A DNA stretch of 64,000 nt, taken from contig OZ316892.1 in assembly GCA_973895155.1 (NCBI GenBank), positions 14,260,001 to 14,324,000 of the forward strand, given 5' to 3'. This stretch comes from Marsupella aquatica. Lineage: Eukaryota > Marchantiophyta. The notes under the pieces were generated by a model, which was not told where the DNA came from, searched no databases, and was given only the letters and a program-made list of their open reading frames with translations. Of the stretch, positions 12,804 through 24,995 are shown piece after piece; within the stretch, counting starts at the first letter, position 1, and every line of letters starts with the position of its first letter. Both the position numbers and the translations under genes were made by a program.

Positions 12804-15609
12804 ATGGGTGCCGCTTCGGTAGATAAAGATGATGAGGTCAATGAGGGGATTGACTTCATCGAACTGCCGTTTATTGATCTCGATCACTTTGGCGGGGACG
12901 AACTGTGTCTCGTGGCGCAATTCTCAGGGCACTTTCCTGATGCCAGTTTTAGAGATATCGTTGTTCCGAAGATAGACAGGTCATGTTTTAATGAGAGCGC
13001 TGGGAGTCGAAGGCAGACGTGGAGTCATCGGGGGAGCAGCAACGGCAGCAGCAACAAGCATTCTAACAGAAGTAGGCTCGGATCGTCTGCTACTACTAGC
13101 CCTGCTGTCATTCATCGAAGAAGCATTGGGTTGAGGAGCACCACCGTTCAGAGTCGTACTACTCGTGAGCTTATAATGCCGGATGCTGGGACGAGGTTTA
13201 GAACTGGGAAGGCCGTAGTAAGGCTGACCCCCAATGGAAAGGTAACGGGGAAAAGTTCAGTTAGGCAAGTCGCTTGGAAACGAACAATCACGAGGAGCGT
13301 AACTAATGTGGCTGTTGAGGAGAACTTTGCTTCAAATGGTGAGATCCAAGGTCCGGTTGGAGGAGTTGCAGGAATAGTTCGCGAACCTCTCTCGAGGAAA
13401 AGACTTTGGCAACCAATTGAAGCTTTCAACGATGACGAAGAATTGAAGGAAGAAATTGGTAGAACAAGGAACGAAAAGAGGACTAGGAGTAGTGCAGCAA
13501 GCAGAACCATAGGAGAGGGATTGTTGGTAGGAGCAAAGAGGGGTCGCGGATATTTTCTGGGGGCCAGGAAACCTGAAAGAGCTCATAAACGACGGATTCG
13601 AGAGGTGGACATGATGGAATGTCTGGCCAAAATGAAAGGAACGTGGGCTTCCAGTGAGAAGACTCGGAAGATCGTGGATGCCTCGGGCTTTCCAGTAGGA
13701 TGGACAGTACGAGTGGGATTGAGATATAAGTACGGACGAACCCTCTTTGAGTACGGCGATTGGAGAAGGTTAGTAGAGACACTTTCGTACAATAATTAAT
13801 CTCTTGATTGGATAAAGTCGGTCCTTGACTTAGACTTGCATCAGAAATCTATGAGCTATCCGAGTGGTGGGTTGGAAAGTACTTCCACGCGATTCGTGCC
13901 AGGTTCGGAGGGATGAACTTTTGAGAGTGTGCACTAGTTTTCGCAGATTTGTCTAGCGTACACGCACTAACACACTTTTGTGTACATTGGCATGAATGTG
14001 TAGTCCGGATGGTACTCTATGCTCTTCATTCCAAGACGCGTCTGCATTGTTGTTGTCTTCGACAGGGCAAGACTCTACTTCCAAAATCGTGGTACTTGTG
14101 AAGCCCGGTGGAGGAACCGTTGGCGACGAAGGAATTTCCTCTGCGGAGACAGAAAATACTACTGAAACAGTAGGGAAGGGCAACGTCCAGGGTGGATTTT
14201 GTAGTAACAGAGTCCCCAGGGTAGACTGGGGCCAAGCTGCAGGAGGCTGTAGCAACGTAGATAAAACTCCAAATTTGACACTAGCTGCGACTAGATTGGA
14301 GATAGCAAGCCATCTGGATGAGTTACAAGCTGAGGACTGTGATAGGGAGCGTTTGAGCAAAGTACAGACGCAGGAAAGCAGGCTGTCAGCACGCTTACTC
14401 GAAACACATAGCTGCGGTGATCTCATTACCAAAACAGGAGATTATTCCAAAACTGCTGACCTAAAAGAATCGCCAAGGATATCAGAGGAAATTCCAAGTT
14501 TGGCACTAGCTGCGAGTGGAGGGGAGATGGCAAGCCATGTGGATGAGTTACAAGTTGAGGGCAGACACAGGGAGATATTAAGCAAGGAACAGACTCAGGA
14601 GAGCCCGCAGTCAGCATGCTTACTTGAAAGACATAGCTGCAGTAATTACATGACCATAACAGAAGATCCTTCCAAACATGCTGACCTAAAAGTACCGCCG
14701 TGGAGATCATACCATGAGTCTAGTTCTGGCTGGATGGAGAGTAATATAAACTTAGGTCATTCCGAAACAAAGGAGGGACAATTTTGCTCACTCTTGACGC
14801 CTTCTAACACAGGCCATAAGTGTCCTTCCTGTGGAATGATGTTCTCAACCCTCTCGAAGTTGCGAGGTCACGTGAGAAGAGCCAAGAACAAAAGACAACT
14901 CAATTGCGATGTATGTGGAAGGCACTTCTCATCCACAGTGCTGTTCCTGAGTCATCGAGTCCAGATGGGTCATCCTCGAGTTACCAGAACTGCCTCTGAC
15001 TCAAGAAGGTTACAAGCTAAGGGTTTAGAGCGTGTCTCCAGACCACAAGGCTCTAAGATTTCCAACGTTGTTTCGAGTCTGCTGTGTGATGGTGGCATTG
15101 GTGGCACTGTTGACCATGCATCTGTTGCAACAAAGTCGTCCTCCAAGTCCACCGAGAATCTCAGTTCAAGAGATGTGCTGAAAGTTGTCCACGAAGAGGT
15201 CAAACAAGAAGCTCTGAAGAACGGAGATCTCTCAGGCGTCTTTGAGTGCGAGACTTGCCAAAAGGTTTTCTATCGTCGCTCTCAATATTGGGGACATCAA
15301 AGTGTTCACTCAAAACAGAGGAAGAAAGCCCTGAAATCGAGTGCCCTTTCAGAAAGTGACTCGAAGAGATCTTTAGACAGAACTGTTGGCCCGGAGTCAA
15401 ATCTTCAGATAGTAGTTAGGGAGAACTCTGGATATGAAGCAGGAAACAAATACGCTGTTGAAAACTTGTTGTGGAAGTTGCTCGATGACTCTTTACCATT
15501 AAAAAGGCCCAATCACGAATTAGACATATTTCAGGATGAAAGTGTCAGACCCCCAGGACTTCATTCAAAAGAAGAGGTACCTAGTGAGATTGGGGTTCTC
15601 ACTTATTAG
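12804..15609 (+). CDS. MBD-like / C2H2 zinc-finger protein
   Basis: Predicted nuclear DNA-binding protein of 856 residues. Exon 1 is 12804-13768 and exon 2 is 14004-15609; a GT-AG phase-2 intron joins them as YGDW-R-SPDGT. An in-frame TGA lies 15 bp before the start. Residues about 295-340 (FPVGWTVRVGLRYKYGRTLF, then SPDGTLCSSFQDASALL) resemble the methyl-CpG-binding fold: a GW-start strand, a basic stretch, then the S-x-G-x-x-x-x-S element. Three fingers follow: a degenerate one near 594 (CPSC-x12-H, second His absent), one near 623 (CDVC-x12-H-x5-H) and one near 736 (CETC-x12-H-x3-H). Residues about 410-484 and 485-557 are an imperfect tandem repeat. Between residues 70 and 290 the protein is basic and low in complexity. 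The MBD assignment is by eye; the C2H2 assignment is firm. Confidence 0.8.
14268..14702 (+). repeat. 75-codon tandem duplication inside the zinc-finger gene
   Basis: The block starting at 14268 recurs in frame at 14493, 225 bp later. Both copies read S/N-L-x-LAA, then E-ASH-DELQ, LSK-QTQES, SA-LLE-HSC and ADLK. The copies have diverged at many codons while keeping the frame, so the repeat is probably under protein-level constraint. Confidence 0.9.
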
Positions 15610-15849
15610 ATAAGGTTCATTTAAACTCATGTTTTGAAAGTAGGAGGCAATTTCGTGAAGTCTACCCCAACCGCTACTTCTGGGAGTGGGCGAAAAGTGT
15701 ATCAATTGTTTCTCGTACCTTGTAATTTTTTCTCTGGGCCAAGCTTGTGACAGTCAAATCCGACTATTTCTCTTATCCTGTTGTCGTGATAGGGAGTATT
15801 CTGAACTTCAGATTTGGAACAAGAACTCCGGTAGGTGTCAATTTCAGCT

Positions 15850-16142
15850 GGTACTATGACAAACAAAATTTTCTGAGTCTTCTTGCAGAGGGATGGTGGT
15901 TTTCCTTGTCGAGCTGTCCTGTTTTAGCTGCCCAGGTGTGGTCATGGGTCTAAGAGATACTTAGTCGTCATGAACTTCATTATGTGCTGTCAAATCGGTA
16001 CTGTGACAAACAAAATTTTCTGAGTCTTCCTGCAGAGGGATGGTGGTTTCCTTGTCGAGCTGTCCTGTTTTAGCTGCCCAGGTGTGGTCATGGGTCTAAG
16101 AGATACTTAGTCGTCATGAAAAACATTATGTGGTGTCAAATC
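15850..16142. repeat. 147-bp tandem duplication 3' of the zinc-finger gene
   Basis: Copies at 15850-15996 and 15997-16142 are nearly identical, each beginning GGTACT(A/G)TGACAAAC and ending GTCAAATC. They lie within the likely 3' UTR or just downstream of it. Confidence 0.95.
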
Positions 16143-17390
16143 AAGTATTCGAAAGAGCCCTACACAGTTTTGAGGATCGCAATCACGTGCTTGAAGCATA
16201 TGGTGTCAAAATGATGTAAATTTTTGGTTAGTTTTCATTGTGTAGATCCAAAGCATTTGAAAGGATATAAAATTGGTCCGGTACAACTAAACTCGTTCTC
16301 TTGGTCTGTCTTAAACGGATGCTTAGGGGATGACGAACCCTTCTGTCGGTAGTTATCTTTTAACTATATCTGTATTGGGCAAGCATGACCAAATTGGCAG
16401 AAAGGCATGCAGTGTCTGTGATTTGTCTACAACAGTTTGGCTTGGATTGATTGGGGTTCGTTCGTTACAATGAATCTTTCTGCCTGTATTTTAAGGGTCA
16501 TAAGAGGTGGCAACAGAATGTGGCTCCCCTTTTTATTTTATATGGATAATGTAACCTTGAAATTTATCTGCTTATGCTTGTAGCGAACGTTGGTGGTAGG
16601 AAGTTGGTGTGAAGCTCCCAGCATCCCTTGACAATTGGCCCATAATGAATAACTCGCGTAGATATCATTGTATCGAGTACCAGTATGACATCCTCGCAAT
16701 TAATGTAAGGAAGTTCTCTTTGCATCGAGTCCCCCCCTTTCTCGAGACTTGGATTTACTTCAGATTTTTGCAGTCACTAGACAGATTTAGCTACGTAAGA
16801 ATTGTTTTGTGCCTCGGGTATGAAACGTGCGGGAGTGATTGGTGCAAGTCATCTTTATATTTTGCATTCTTTTAGGAGTGGTCCCTCATGATTGCATAGG
16901 AATTGTTTTGGAGCTTCGGATTGAAAGTTCCAAAACGATCCTTTGTGATGGCCAGTGTTGATGGACAACCGAGTGTCTCTTGCACTGTGAGATGGAAAGG
17001 TGGTACTTTTCAGGTGGGGACTACTCAGAATTTCCTAATGCTTTTCCCCCTTTCTACCTTTAGAAATTATAAATTCTGTAGTTTCCTTTCTGTGAGTTCC
17101 TTCACAAATAGGTTTGTCCAGTAGGTTTGAAATTTGTACATCCATGGGGCTGCCTGGGGATTGCTTCCCGATTTTCTTCAGTTTTGAGGATATTATCGAG
17201 ACATCTTACCTTATGCCCTTTGTCCGAAGTGAGCCCAAGTTCGTTCAATTCGTTTGATTGGCCAGCCAAGAGTCCCTCATACCCTGCGCATGTGATTGAT
17301 TGAGATGCCATCTGGGCCATTCATCTCCGTGCCTGCGAGCACCAAAAAAACTGAATTTTTTTTTAAACGGCTCATTGGAGGTGTGCACAA

Positions 17391-17500
17391 GAGATGTCTT
17401 GAGTTTTCATTCCAGTCCGCAATGAGGAGTGGTTTACTCATTCGAGGAGATCTCTTGAATTATCATTCCAAGTCAGCAACGATGAGTGGCTGACTCATTC
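17391..17500. repeat. Diverged 56-bp tandem duplication
   Basis: Copies at 17391-17446 and 17447-17500 share GAGAT-TCTTGA, TCATTCCA and GAGTGG-TTACTCATTC, with scattered substitutions and small indels. Confidence 0.8.
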
Positions 17501-17752
17501 TGCTCCCTAGTAGTGGGATAAATGTGTTAATTGAAAAGGGGGTGCCCTCTAGACTAGCCTCCGACTAGACTTACAGACTAAGAGCCATTGAGGAAGGATG
17601 GGAAATGACATCATCGTTGGCACAACTGCTAATCTGTGATCCAGGTAAACAAGATATAGAAGATGGGGCTCACGATTCAGCCCTTGCTGTTCCAAACAAT
17701 GATGTCTTTCATTGCTGCATGGACAGGTTTCCTGACAAACTGTCCGTGAATG

Positions 17753-17926
17753 CACTTGGACAAACAAGAAATCTCAATCAAAAGGGATGCAATTGTCTTA
17801 TGTATGGGGTATTACCAGCTTTTATCTAAGCCTATGAGCCACTTGGACAAACAAGAAATGTCAATCAAAAGGGATGCAATTGTCTTATGTATGGGGTATT
17901 ACCAGCGTTAATCTAAGCATATGAGC
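17753..17926. repeat. 87-bp tandem duplication
   Basis: Copies at 17753-17839 and 17840-17926 differ at only a few positions; both contain ATGCAATTGTCTTATGTATG. No function is seen. Confidence 0.93.
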
Positions 17927-20093
17927 CTATCTGTCCAGCATATGTTTGATTTATTTCTCAAGAAGCAAGTTGGGGAAAATACACTAGAAGGGCCAAACAA
18001 AGTACAATGAAGTGAAAGCGAAAGAGCTTCATGACAGAGAGAAAGCAAGTGATGCACGAATAGTTTGCCAATATTCATCCTTGCCATTTAGCGTTGACAA
18101 AGATTAACCTCCAAGTTCCGTGAAGGCCTGAATAGGACCTTGAGACCCTGATTTTCAGTAATGCAAATAGATCCACCAGATCCATAGATCCGACTAGAGC
18201 AGCTTATGTTTTGGGAGGATGGGTTTGGTAATATTACAATAACAATGACCCGGCTTTTTAGTTTACTGTGAAAGTACAGTCTTGATTGACTTCCCTGGTT
18301 TTTACCTGAACCTGGTAACTTCGTTGAGCAGTAGTGCTATTATAATATAGTTGACACATACTTTAGCTAACTTGAAGTATTAGTTGTCGCTCCTTGGGGA
18401 TTCTGCCGGCCTATACATTTCTTGCACCTCCATCTCTTTGTGCCTCCCCCACCCCAACCTGAACGGTAGTTTCGACCTCCTTTACGTTGTGTGAGGTTGT
18501 TTCCAAGGCGAAAATACATACGCCATTATAGCTGGTCCGTTCTAATACACAACTATTTTGTCTTACACCAGAAGTAACTAAATTAAGGTACTCCCCACTT
18601 TCCAAGACTGATATCTTCATGAGCCTCCTTAAAATCGATTAGTAGGTGTTCAAGAGACATAAAACTGGGAAGATCTTGGTCCACAAAATGTCAATCGCTC
18701 CATGTCTTACCGTCAATGAACGGAGCATTGTTCTAATACGTTAAAATTTTACACTTATTCAAAAAGTTTCTGAAAGCTGTGTCATAGCATCATATATCTA
18801 AATATAATAATATAATAATCTGTATATAAAGTAATGTCGATTTTTTAACAGTGAACAGAGTGAGAATTAAGGGCAGGACAGGGGTTGCGGGTGATGGGAG
18901 AGTCATAAACACTATAATCTCAATCTAAATATGTTATCAAGAATTATGGGCACACCAGCATTGTGTAATGCACTGGAATGTAGAGGACTCCAGTCAGGAC
19001 TGTGAAGTCAAGGGCCCAACACACGCCCTCAGCAGCCTTCTATTCCTACAGGGTGTCGGAAGGAGGGCAGAGAAATAAATGATAAAAAAACATATATGAC
19101 GATTCAATTAGTCTGAAAATGGAAATACTAAAATACTTATGGGGGTTCAATTACTTTGAAACTGGAAAGAAAACAAAGAGAGCCATCATAGGCGGGGGCT
19201 AAAATTAAAATAACATCCAAACACAATTGACCTTGAGAGGCTGAAACAGAGATGTGCATTAAGGGGACTAAAAAAAAACTCATTCACCATGTTGGATTAA
19301 TGTGTGCGGGTTGAAGCAAGATCCCTTGTTCCAGTTCACTTTTTATCATGCGTTTAGGTAACAACAGGTTCATCCTACTTTTGGGGGTGTTTCAATTGGT
19401 TCAATTCAAAATTTCAGCCCATATCCTACGCCAGTTTACTCACGTTGTGCTAAGTCTAAGCACATTCAATACCCTACAGCAGCCAAAGTTGGCCTTGCCC
19501 TTTGAAATTTTCACCGACTTCCTGACCAATAAGCAAACCACATGGACTCGTCAGTAAATAGACAACCTACTGTAGGACACAGAATGGTAGAGTGGTATTG
19601 CAAACTAATCTACTTGACATGCCCCAACAGACAGATCCCCAAAAATTTCAGAAAACATCAATCGTTTATTTGGATCATTTGTCCTCTGGCCTTTGCTGCC
19701 GCCATTGTTGTTACTTAACAAGTTAGCACCTAACGTTGCTGTTAGGTGGTTATAGGATGTCAATCCACCGGTCTTTGGATCTGCTCAGCCTGCTCAAGGA
19801 GAGATTGTAAGCGGAGACATTTTAAGCGATCAACAAGACAATGTTGCCATTTTTGCTAAGAAGGCAGAGCTAGTTGCTAAGTGAGAAAAGTTACTGAAGT
19901 ATAAAAAAGTTGTTGCTTTTTCATCATGAAGGCAAATCTGAGAGGTCCTCTTGTTTCTTGTACAAACTCTAGTGTACTAACTACAGTACAAAGAGCTATG
20001 ATTGGGAGTAGTTGAAAGTTTTGTTTGCCACAACGCCACAAAGAACAATGTCAAACTTATGTAACCAAGGAGAAAGTTCAACAACTTCAAGAT

Positions 20094-20102
20094 GGAGGAT
20101 TG
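20094..20102. repeat. Target-site duplication, left (GGAGGATTG)
   Basis: Nine-base direct repeat immediately left of the element, identical to 21577-21585. Confidence 0.9.
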
Positions 20103-21576
20103 GAGGTATATGTTTAATGGACCCCCTCTGGACTGTTTCTTACTTAATCAACCCCCTATGTTCAGATCTGCCCCAATCGACCCCCTCTAACAATTTATTA
20201 CATATAGTTCTTGGGAAGAGTAGTATAAGGAGACTTTACCAAGGTGAGCTCTAATTTTCTATCATATGAGCCCATGGTCTCGTCCGTGGTATGCTGCAAT
20301 TATGTTGAGATAAGAGTCAGCCAACAATCCACGCGTGAAAAGATCAAATGACACCGGATGCAGTTGTGGATATTTCTGTGTTTGAAGACAAAACTAGTAC
20401 GGTCTTCAAAATTTAGGGGTCTCCAACGGGGTCTCCATTTGTCTGAAGTTTAGAGGTAATAAAACTGGGCTGCTATCTCCATAATGTTCATATATATAGT
20501 TGTTTTGTTGAGAATTTTTATCAGTGCATTCCACTAGAGACAAATCTATGTTTGGATCTCACTCACACAAAATGCTTTCCTGGATTTCTTTGACACAGAT
20601 TAATTTGCTAAATTGGCACACTTGCGTTCAGAAAGTATTAAAATGTTCTCAAAATGTTTCCAATCTTTATACCGCAAGACCATTATGACAGCCAAGAATC
20701 CAAACACTTCTAAAATTCTCCAAAATCCTTGAAGTGTTTGCTGTTTTGAATTTGAGTTGCCTTTGCTTCCATTTCAAGCAATTGAACTAAGACACTTTGC
20801 ATTATGTACTCTCAACAAAGTGTATTCACTAGAATAAACATATCAACAACAATTGATGACAACATCAAATTCTTACACACTTTCTTATAGGCTTTCCCAT
20901 CAGTTATCCTGGCCACATCCTAAACCCATGTGCAATTGCGTCTTGTTTTTCGGCATGCTCAATCTTGTAGTGATATAATGTCACATTAAAGCATGTCCAC
21001 TTCAAATAGATCCCCTCTATGCCAGAGATGCACAACGACATCAAAATCTCCAACATTGATATCCCTAAGTGTACCACACACCACTACAATGTCATCTAGA
21101 TTGCATGCAAACTCTAACTAAAAGAGACTCAGCTTCCCAATAATCCCCAATACAATAGATTCCCCCAAACCTCATGACCAACAAAAGTCATCATGACAGA
21201 ATGTGAAACAATGAACATTTGGACCAAGTTATGTGAGGACAATTCAATAATGAACATCTGAAGACATAACATGTATTTTCTTCACATCATTCTGAAATCC
21301 TTGATCGTCGCCGTCGCGGCGCGGCCGACCCTAAATGAAGCATTTGACGGTTTGGTGAAGTCGTTTGCACCCACGAACAGGTTCAGGTAGAGTGCAATTG
21401 CAATACACCGCATGTCATGAACCATAAACTATCATAGGGGGTTGATTGGGTAACAAACATACTTTGGGGGTCGATTGGGGCAGACTGAACATAGGGGGTC
21501 AATTGGGGCAGATTTGAACATAGGGGGTCGATTAAGCAGGAAACAGTCCAAAGGGGGTTCATTAAGCATATACCTC
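20103..21576. mobile_element. Mutator-like (MULE) non-autonomous element with 9-bp target duplication
   Basis: A 1,474-bp element. The left end reads GAGGTATATGTTTAATGGAC and the right end is its inverted complement, ending CATATACCTC. About 95-100 bp of terminal inverted repeat can be aligned (GGACTGTTTC, ACCCCCTATGTTCA and TCTGCCCCAAT are shared). The right arm contains extra internal copies of the GACCCCCTATGTTCAGTCTG-type unit. The direct repeat GGAGGATTG flanks both ends exactly (20094-20102 and 21577-21585). Long TIRs plus a 9-bp target duplication are the hallmark of Mutator-like elements. No transposase is seen. Internally, on the minus strand, a coding-like stretch (GIYLKWTCFNVTLYHYKIEH) has an in-frame stop downstream and also occurs in the element near 45.3 kb. 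Confidence 0.88.
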
Positions 21577-21585
21577 GGAGGATTG
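21577..21585. repeat. Target-site duplication, right (GGAGGATTG)
   Basis: Nine-base direct repeat immediately right of the element, identical to 20094-20102. Confidence 0.9.
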
Positions 21586-21888
21586 GGATATATGACAGGA
21601 ATAGCTTCCTGTGAATAGTTTCATGATAAGTGTTAGCACACTGTCAAATAAATTGGTGGAGTATGGTGAGATGTCAGGTTCAAATGTTGTAATTGAACCA
21701 GTAATCAATGCTCTTCCGTCATCATACGACTCATTCACCAGACTTGCAGCAAACAAGACTACACTGTCAATTCTCAAATAGCTGATTGGCACGCTATAGC
21801 TTGAAAAAGCCTACTAATTAACATCAAGAAAAATTTGTTGATGAGGCTCTAGTCTTACAATACAGAAGTACTTACAAAATCAAAGGTT

Positions 21889-23314
21889 CTAGAGATAGAA
21901 ATTGCTTTTAGCAACAAGGACCAAGGTCTCAATATGTTGGAGGTATGCCACCATTCTTGAGACTGCAGAGCACATGCTCCAGTTCCTCTCCACTAAGAAC
22001 ACCAAACATTGAGAAGAAAGCTTTGCTTTCAGTACTAGGCCTTGATAATCATTTGGACAATCTAGGTTGCCCAGAGTAATGAGCACCCTTGCCGCACTCT
22101 AGAATCTGATCATGGTGGGTAGTCAGAAATATTCGGAATGTGACTTGCAGAACGTGATGTGCATGGGGAAATGAGGTGACAGACATTTACCTGTGATTGT
22201 TTTCTTTTTGAGGTAGACTCCCCCTTCTTTGGAGCTCAAGTTCTCTAGAACTTTGTTACTTGGGACATCCTTCCACCGGCGCTTGTCTTCAGGCCCAAAG
22301 CAAAAATTGTACCAAGTCACCGTCTTCTCAAGAGGCTCACATCGATTTATCTTTTGCTCGTGGGATTTGCGTACAAAGAATTGTGTATGAAAACCTCCCC
22401 TCGTGTTTTCTCCCTAGATAATTATCATTCAACCGTGTTTTATCCCTAGATAAAGTCATTCAACCGGTTCTTAGGAATCCACTCAAAGTCTTCCCTTGTC
22501 CCAAACCACTGCAATTTTGTAGCATCAAATTCACCAAGCGGAGTATATTTAATTCTGTCACACTTATTATTCTCATGAAAGCACTTCTTTAGTTGCAGAA
22601 TATCCACGTTTGATTTTTCATTTCACTAAACTTACTTTGCAAAGTCTCCATCGTCGGAAAGCACTTGTCATGTTCTAAATTCTCCTTGTCCCTTTCTAAA
22701 ATCTCCTTCTCCCATTCTAAATTCCACTCAGTGGACTCCAAGTGTTTAAACGGTGGTTCTTGAACGTTGTTGTTCATTGCATCTCGGAAGACCTGCATCC
22801 TCTCTTGCAGGTCTGCCAAAGTCATTGGCCCTGTAGTTGAAGCTTGTTCCTGGAATGTAGCTCTTGTTGGCAACAAATTTGTGACGTAAAGTGCACTAGG
22901 CCCCCTGCGCAAAGGACCCTGACACTTTTTGATGTCATCCCGATGGAGCTCACCAGCTGCCATTGCAAGAGCTTGCAGGTTGGGATCGAGCACTGCACAC
23001 ACCATGCAATTGCTCGTGCAAAGCACAATAACACTCACAAATGTAGAGGAAGTTTGCTCCCACACAAGTGCACACCATCGCGCCCTCATTTTGAATATGT
23101 ACAAGTATTTCTCTATGTGTATTTTACTAAATTGATGTGACGGGAGGCGCGACGGGAAGGTTGAGGCCTTTCTTGACAGCCATGGCCTATGAGGCGTGGG
23201 CTGGAGGGCCTCGCGCCAGCAGAGGTGCAAGGGCTTGCCTGCAAGGTGTCCCTGTTGGGGCAGGCAACGTGGCAGCCTAAATTGCTTGAAACCACATGTT
23301 GCCCTTCTAATCAC
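21889..23314 (-). pseudogene. Decayed or multi-exon coding region of unknown family
   Basis: Read from 23314 downwards, one open frame ends at 22589 and contains a charged helical segment (EWEKEILERDKENLEHDKCF). Near 22600 the likely frame shifts, and the next open frame reads LQLKKCFHENNKCDRIKYTP and KLQWFGTREDFEWIPKNRLN before a TAG near 22445. A small tandem duplication follows. A further coding-like block (about 22390-22195) reads FVRKSHEQKINRCEPLEK and WYNFCFGPEDKRRWKDVPSN, then a GTAAATG donor-like site. A last piece (about 22040-21930) reads KAFFSMFGVLSGEELEHVLC. I do not recognise the family. The breaks may be decay or introns. The composition suggests a transposon-borne or orphan gene. 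Confidence 0.4.
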
Positions 23315-24990
23315 ATTAGCATACGATTAGGGGCATTAATGTGCATCAAGATTGAGTCTCGTGCTTAATCTTAGTCTTCAATATCTTGATGGTGAAATAA
23401 AGAAGGTCAATGTTATTGTACTTTATGTATTGTCTTAATTTGCAACATAAACTTGTGACAATAGAAGCACTACTGAGGAGGGAATCATAGGAATGTTTGA
23501 CTCAAAGAAATGTATTCTACTCTCCCACCGAGAGAACAAGTTTGTTGCAACTGGATCTAAAATTCCCCAGACTAAACTCTGCCTTATTGATCAAAAAGGT
23601 ACTATAGATAAACAACCTCCTATTTATTCTGCATCTATTGATCTCTCCCCAGTCAAAAAAACTGTGCCAAGATTTTACCATCTCTATATAAGCAAACTAT
23701 ACAACTTTCACCTTTAATTAGTTCATGGACCCCTTGGCTAATAAAATCAGGGGGAAGAGTCGATCTGAGCCGTCTCCATTTCTTATCTCCGGAAATCTCA
23801 TCCGTCCATCATAATGGCCAATCTATGGCTCAAAAGAAATATCTCAAATAGATCTATGGATGGGTTTTGTCTGTTTTGCAAATGGGATAATATTTTTCAA
23901 ATGAAAAATTAAACAAATCCAAGCCTTCCTAGCCGTCGATTTTGTTGATTTTGTGATCTTTGCCGTCCATTTTGTAATGCTTCTAGAAATCTTATTCATC
24001 CACTTTAGAAGGCGATCTAGGGTGCAAAAGAAAGATCTCAATGAGATCTACGACTGGGTATTTTTTGTTTTGAGAATGAGTAAATAGTTTTGAGTATAAA
24101 ATTTGATGAACTTTCAAGATTCCAGCCATTCCTCCTCCTCGATCCTGGGTTTCTATGTGCTCTTCCCAACATTAATGGTTGTACAATACGAGAGGTCCTT
24201 ACATACCGGGAGTTGTGGTTTAACAAGGAAGTTATCAAGTTAGTTATTAGTCATTATTTATTATATGAAAAATATTTTTTATAAATCTTTGAATTTAAGT
24301 TTTAAAATTGGAAATGTAACTAAAACGGTTACATAGTGACAGTTTTAACCTTCTTGCTCTTTGCATTTCCAATGTTTTTACGGCACGACGCCCCAAAATT
24401 TACACCCAAATTGACACAAACACGAATGAAAACTATAAGTTTGATTCACAAAACCGACGAGTCTTGTTTGTTGCGGTTGTTGTTGACGTGGCACGCTGTG
24501 GTGCCAGGAATTTTGGAAGGGACCTCTAGTGGGGTCCGAAACTATGATTTGCATGTCAAATATGAGAAAATAATATTTTCCCAAAAATATTTTGGACAGA
24601 TTCAATCTGCATCTGTACCATACGGACATCCATCTCAGCAAGCTAGGTCAATTGAGATTCACAATGCTCTACTATATGGACATTCATTGGATAGGGTAGA
24701 AAATATGAAATTTTACTTTGGGGTTATTGCAATTTTTATAAAGGTATTTTGGGTCAATAAGCCCATCTTGGAGAGGCTAGCCAACATTGAGTTCATTTCA
24801 GCTTCTAATCTCAAATACACCAGGGTTTAGGGGGAGGTTTAGGGTACTAACTCGTGTAAATCAATGATTGATATAAATGATTACTCATTGATAATTGACA
24901 AATGTGTCCACCTCAAGAGTTTGGCATGGAAGCTTGAGATCCTTGCCCAGCACTAATGAATATTGATTGCAACTTGACTTCAAATATGGG
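23315..24990. other. Spacer with diverged duplications
   Basis: No supported gene. About 23.79-24.16 kb contains a roughly 190-bp diverged duplication: a block with AGAAATATCTCAAATAGATC recurs as AGAAAGATCTCAATGAGATC. A 164-codon ORF at 24336-24830 has no recognisable domain. Confidence 0.45.
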
Positions 24991-24995
24991 TTGAG

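Larger units (their letters stand above)
16143..20093. other. Spacer with short tandem duplications
   Basis: No supported gene. Two tandem duplications are listed separately. Short ORFs such as 16609-16875 lack domains. 18.77-18.84 kb is very AT-rich. Confidence 0.5.

Noticed and set aside
24336-24830. 164-codon ORF
   Set aside because: No recognisable motif, AT-rich composition like the surrounding spacer, no splice partners.
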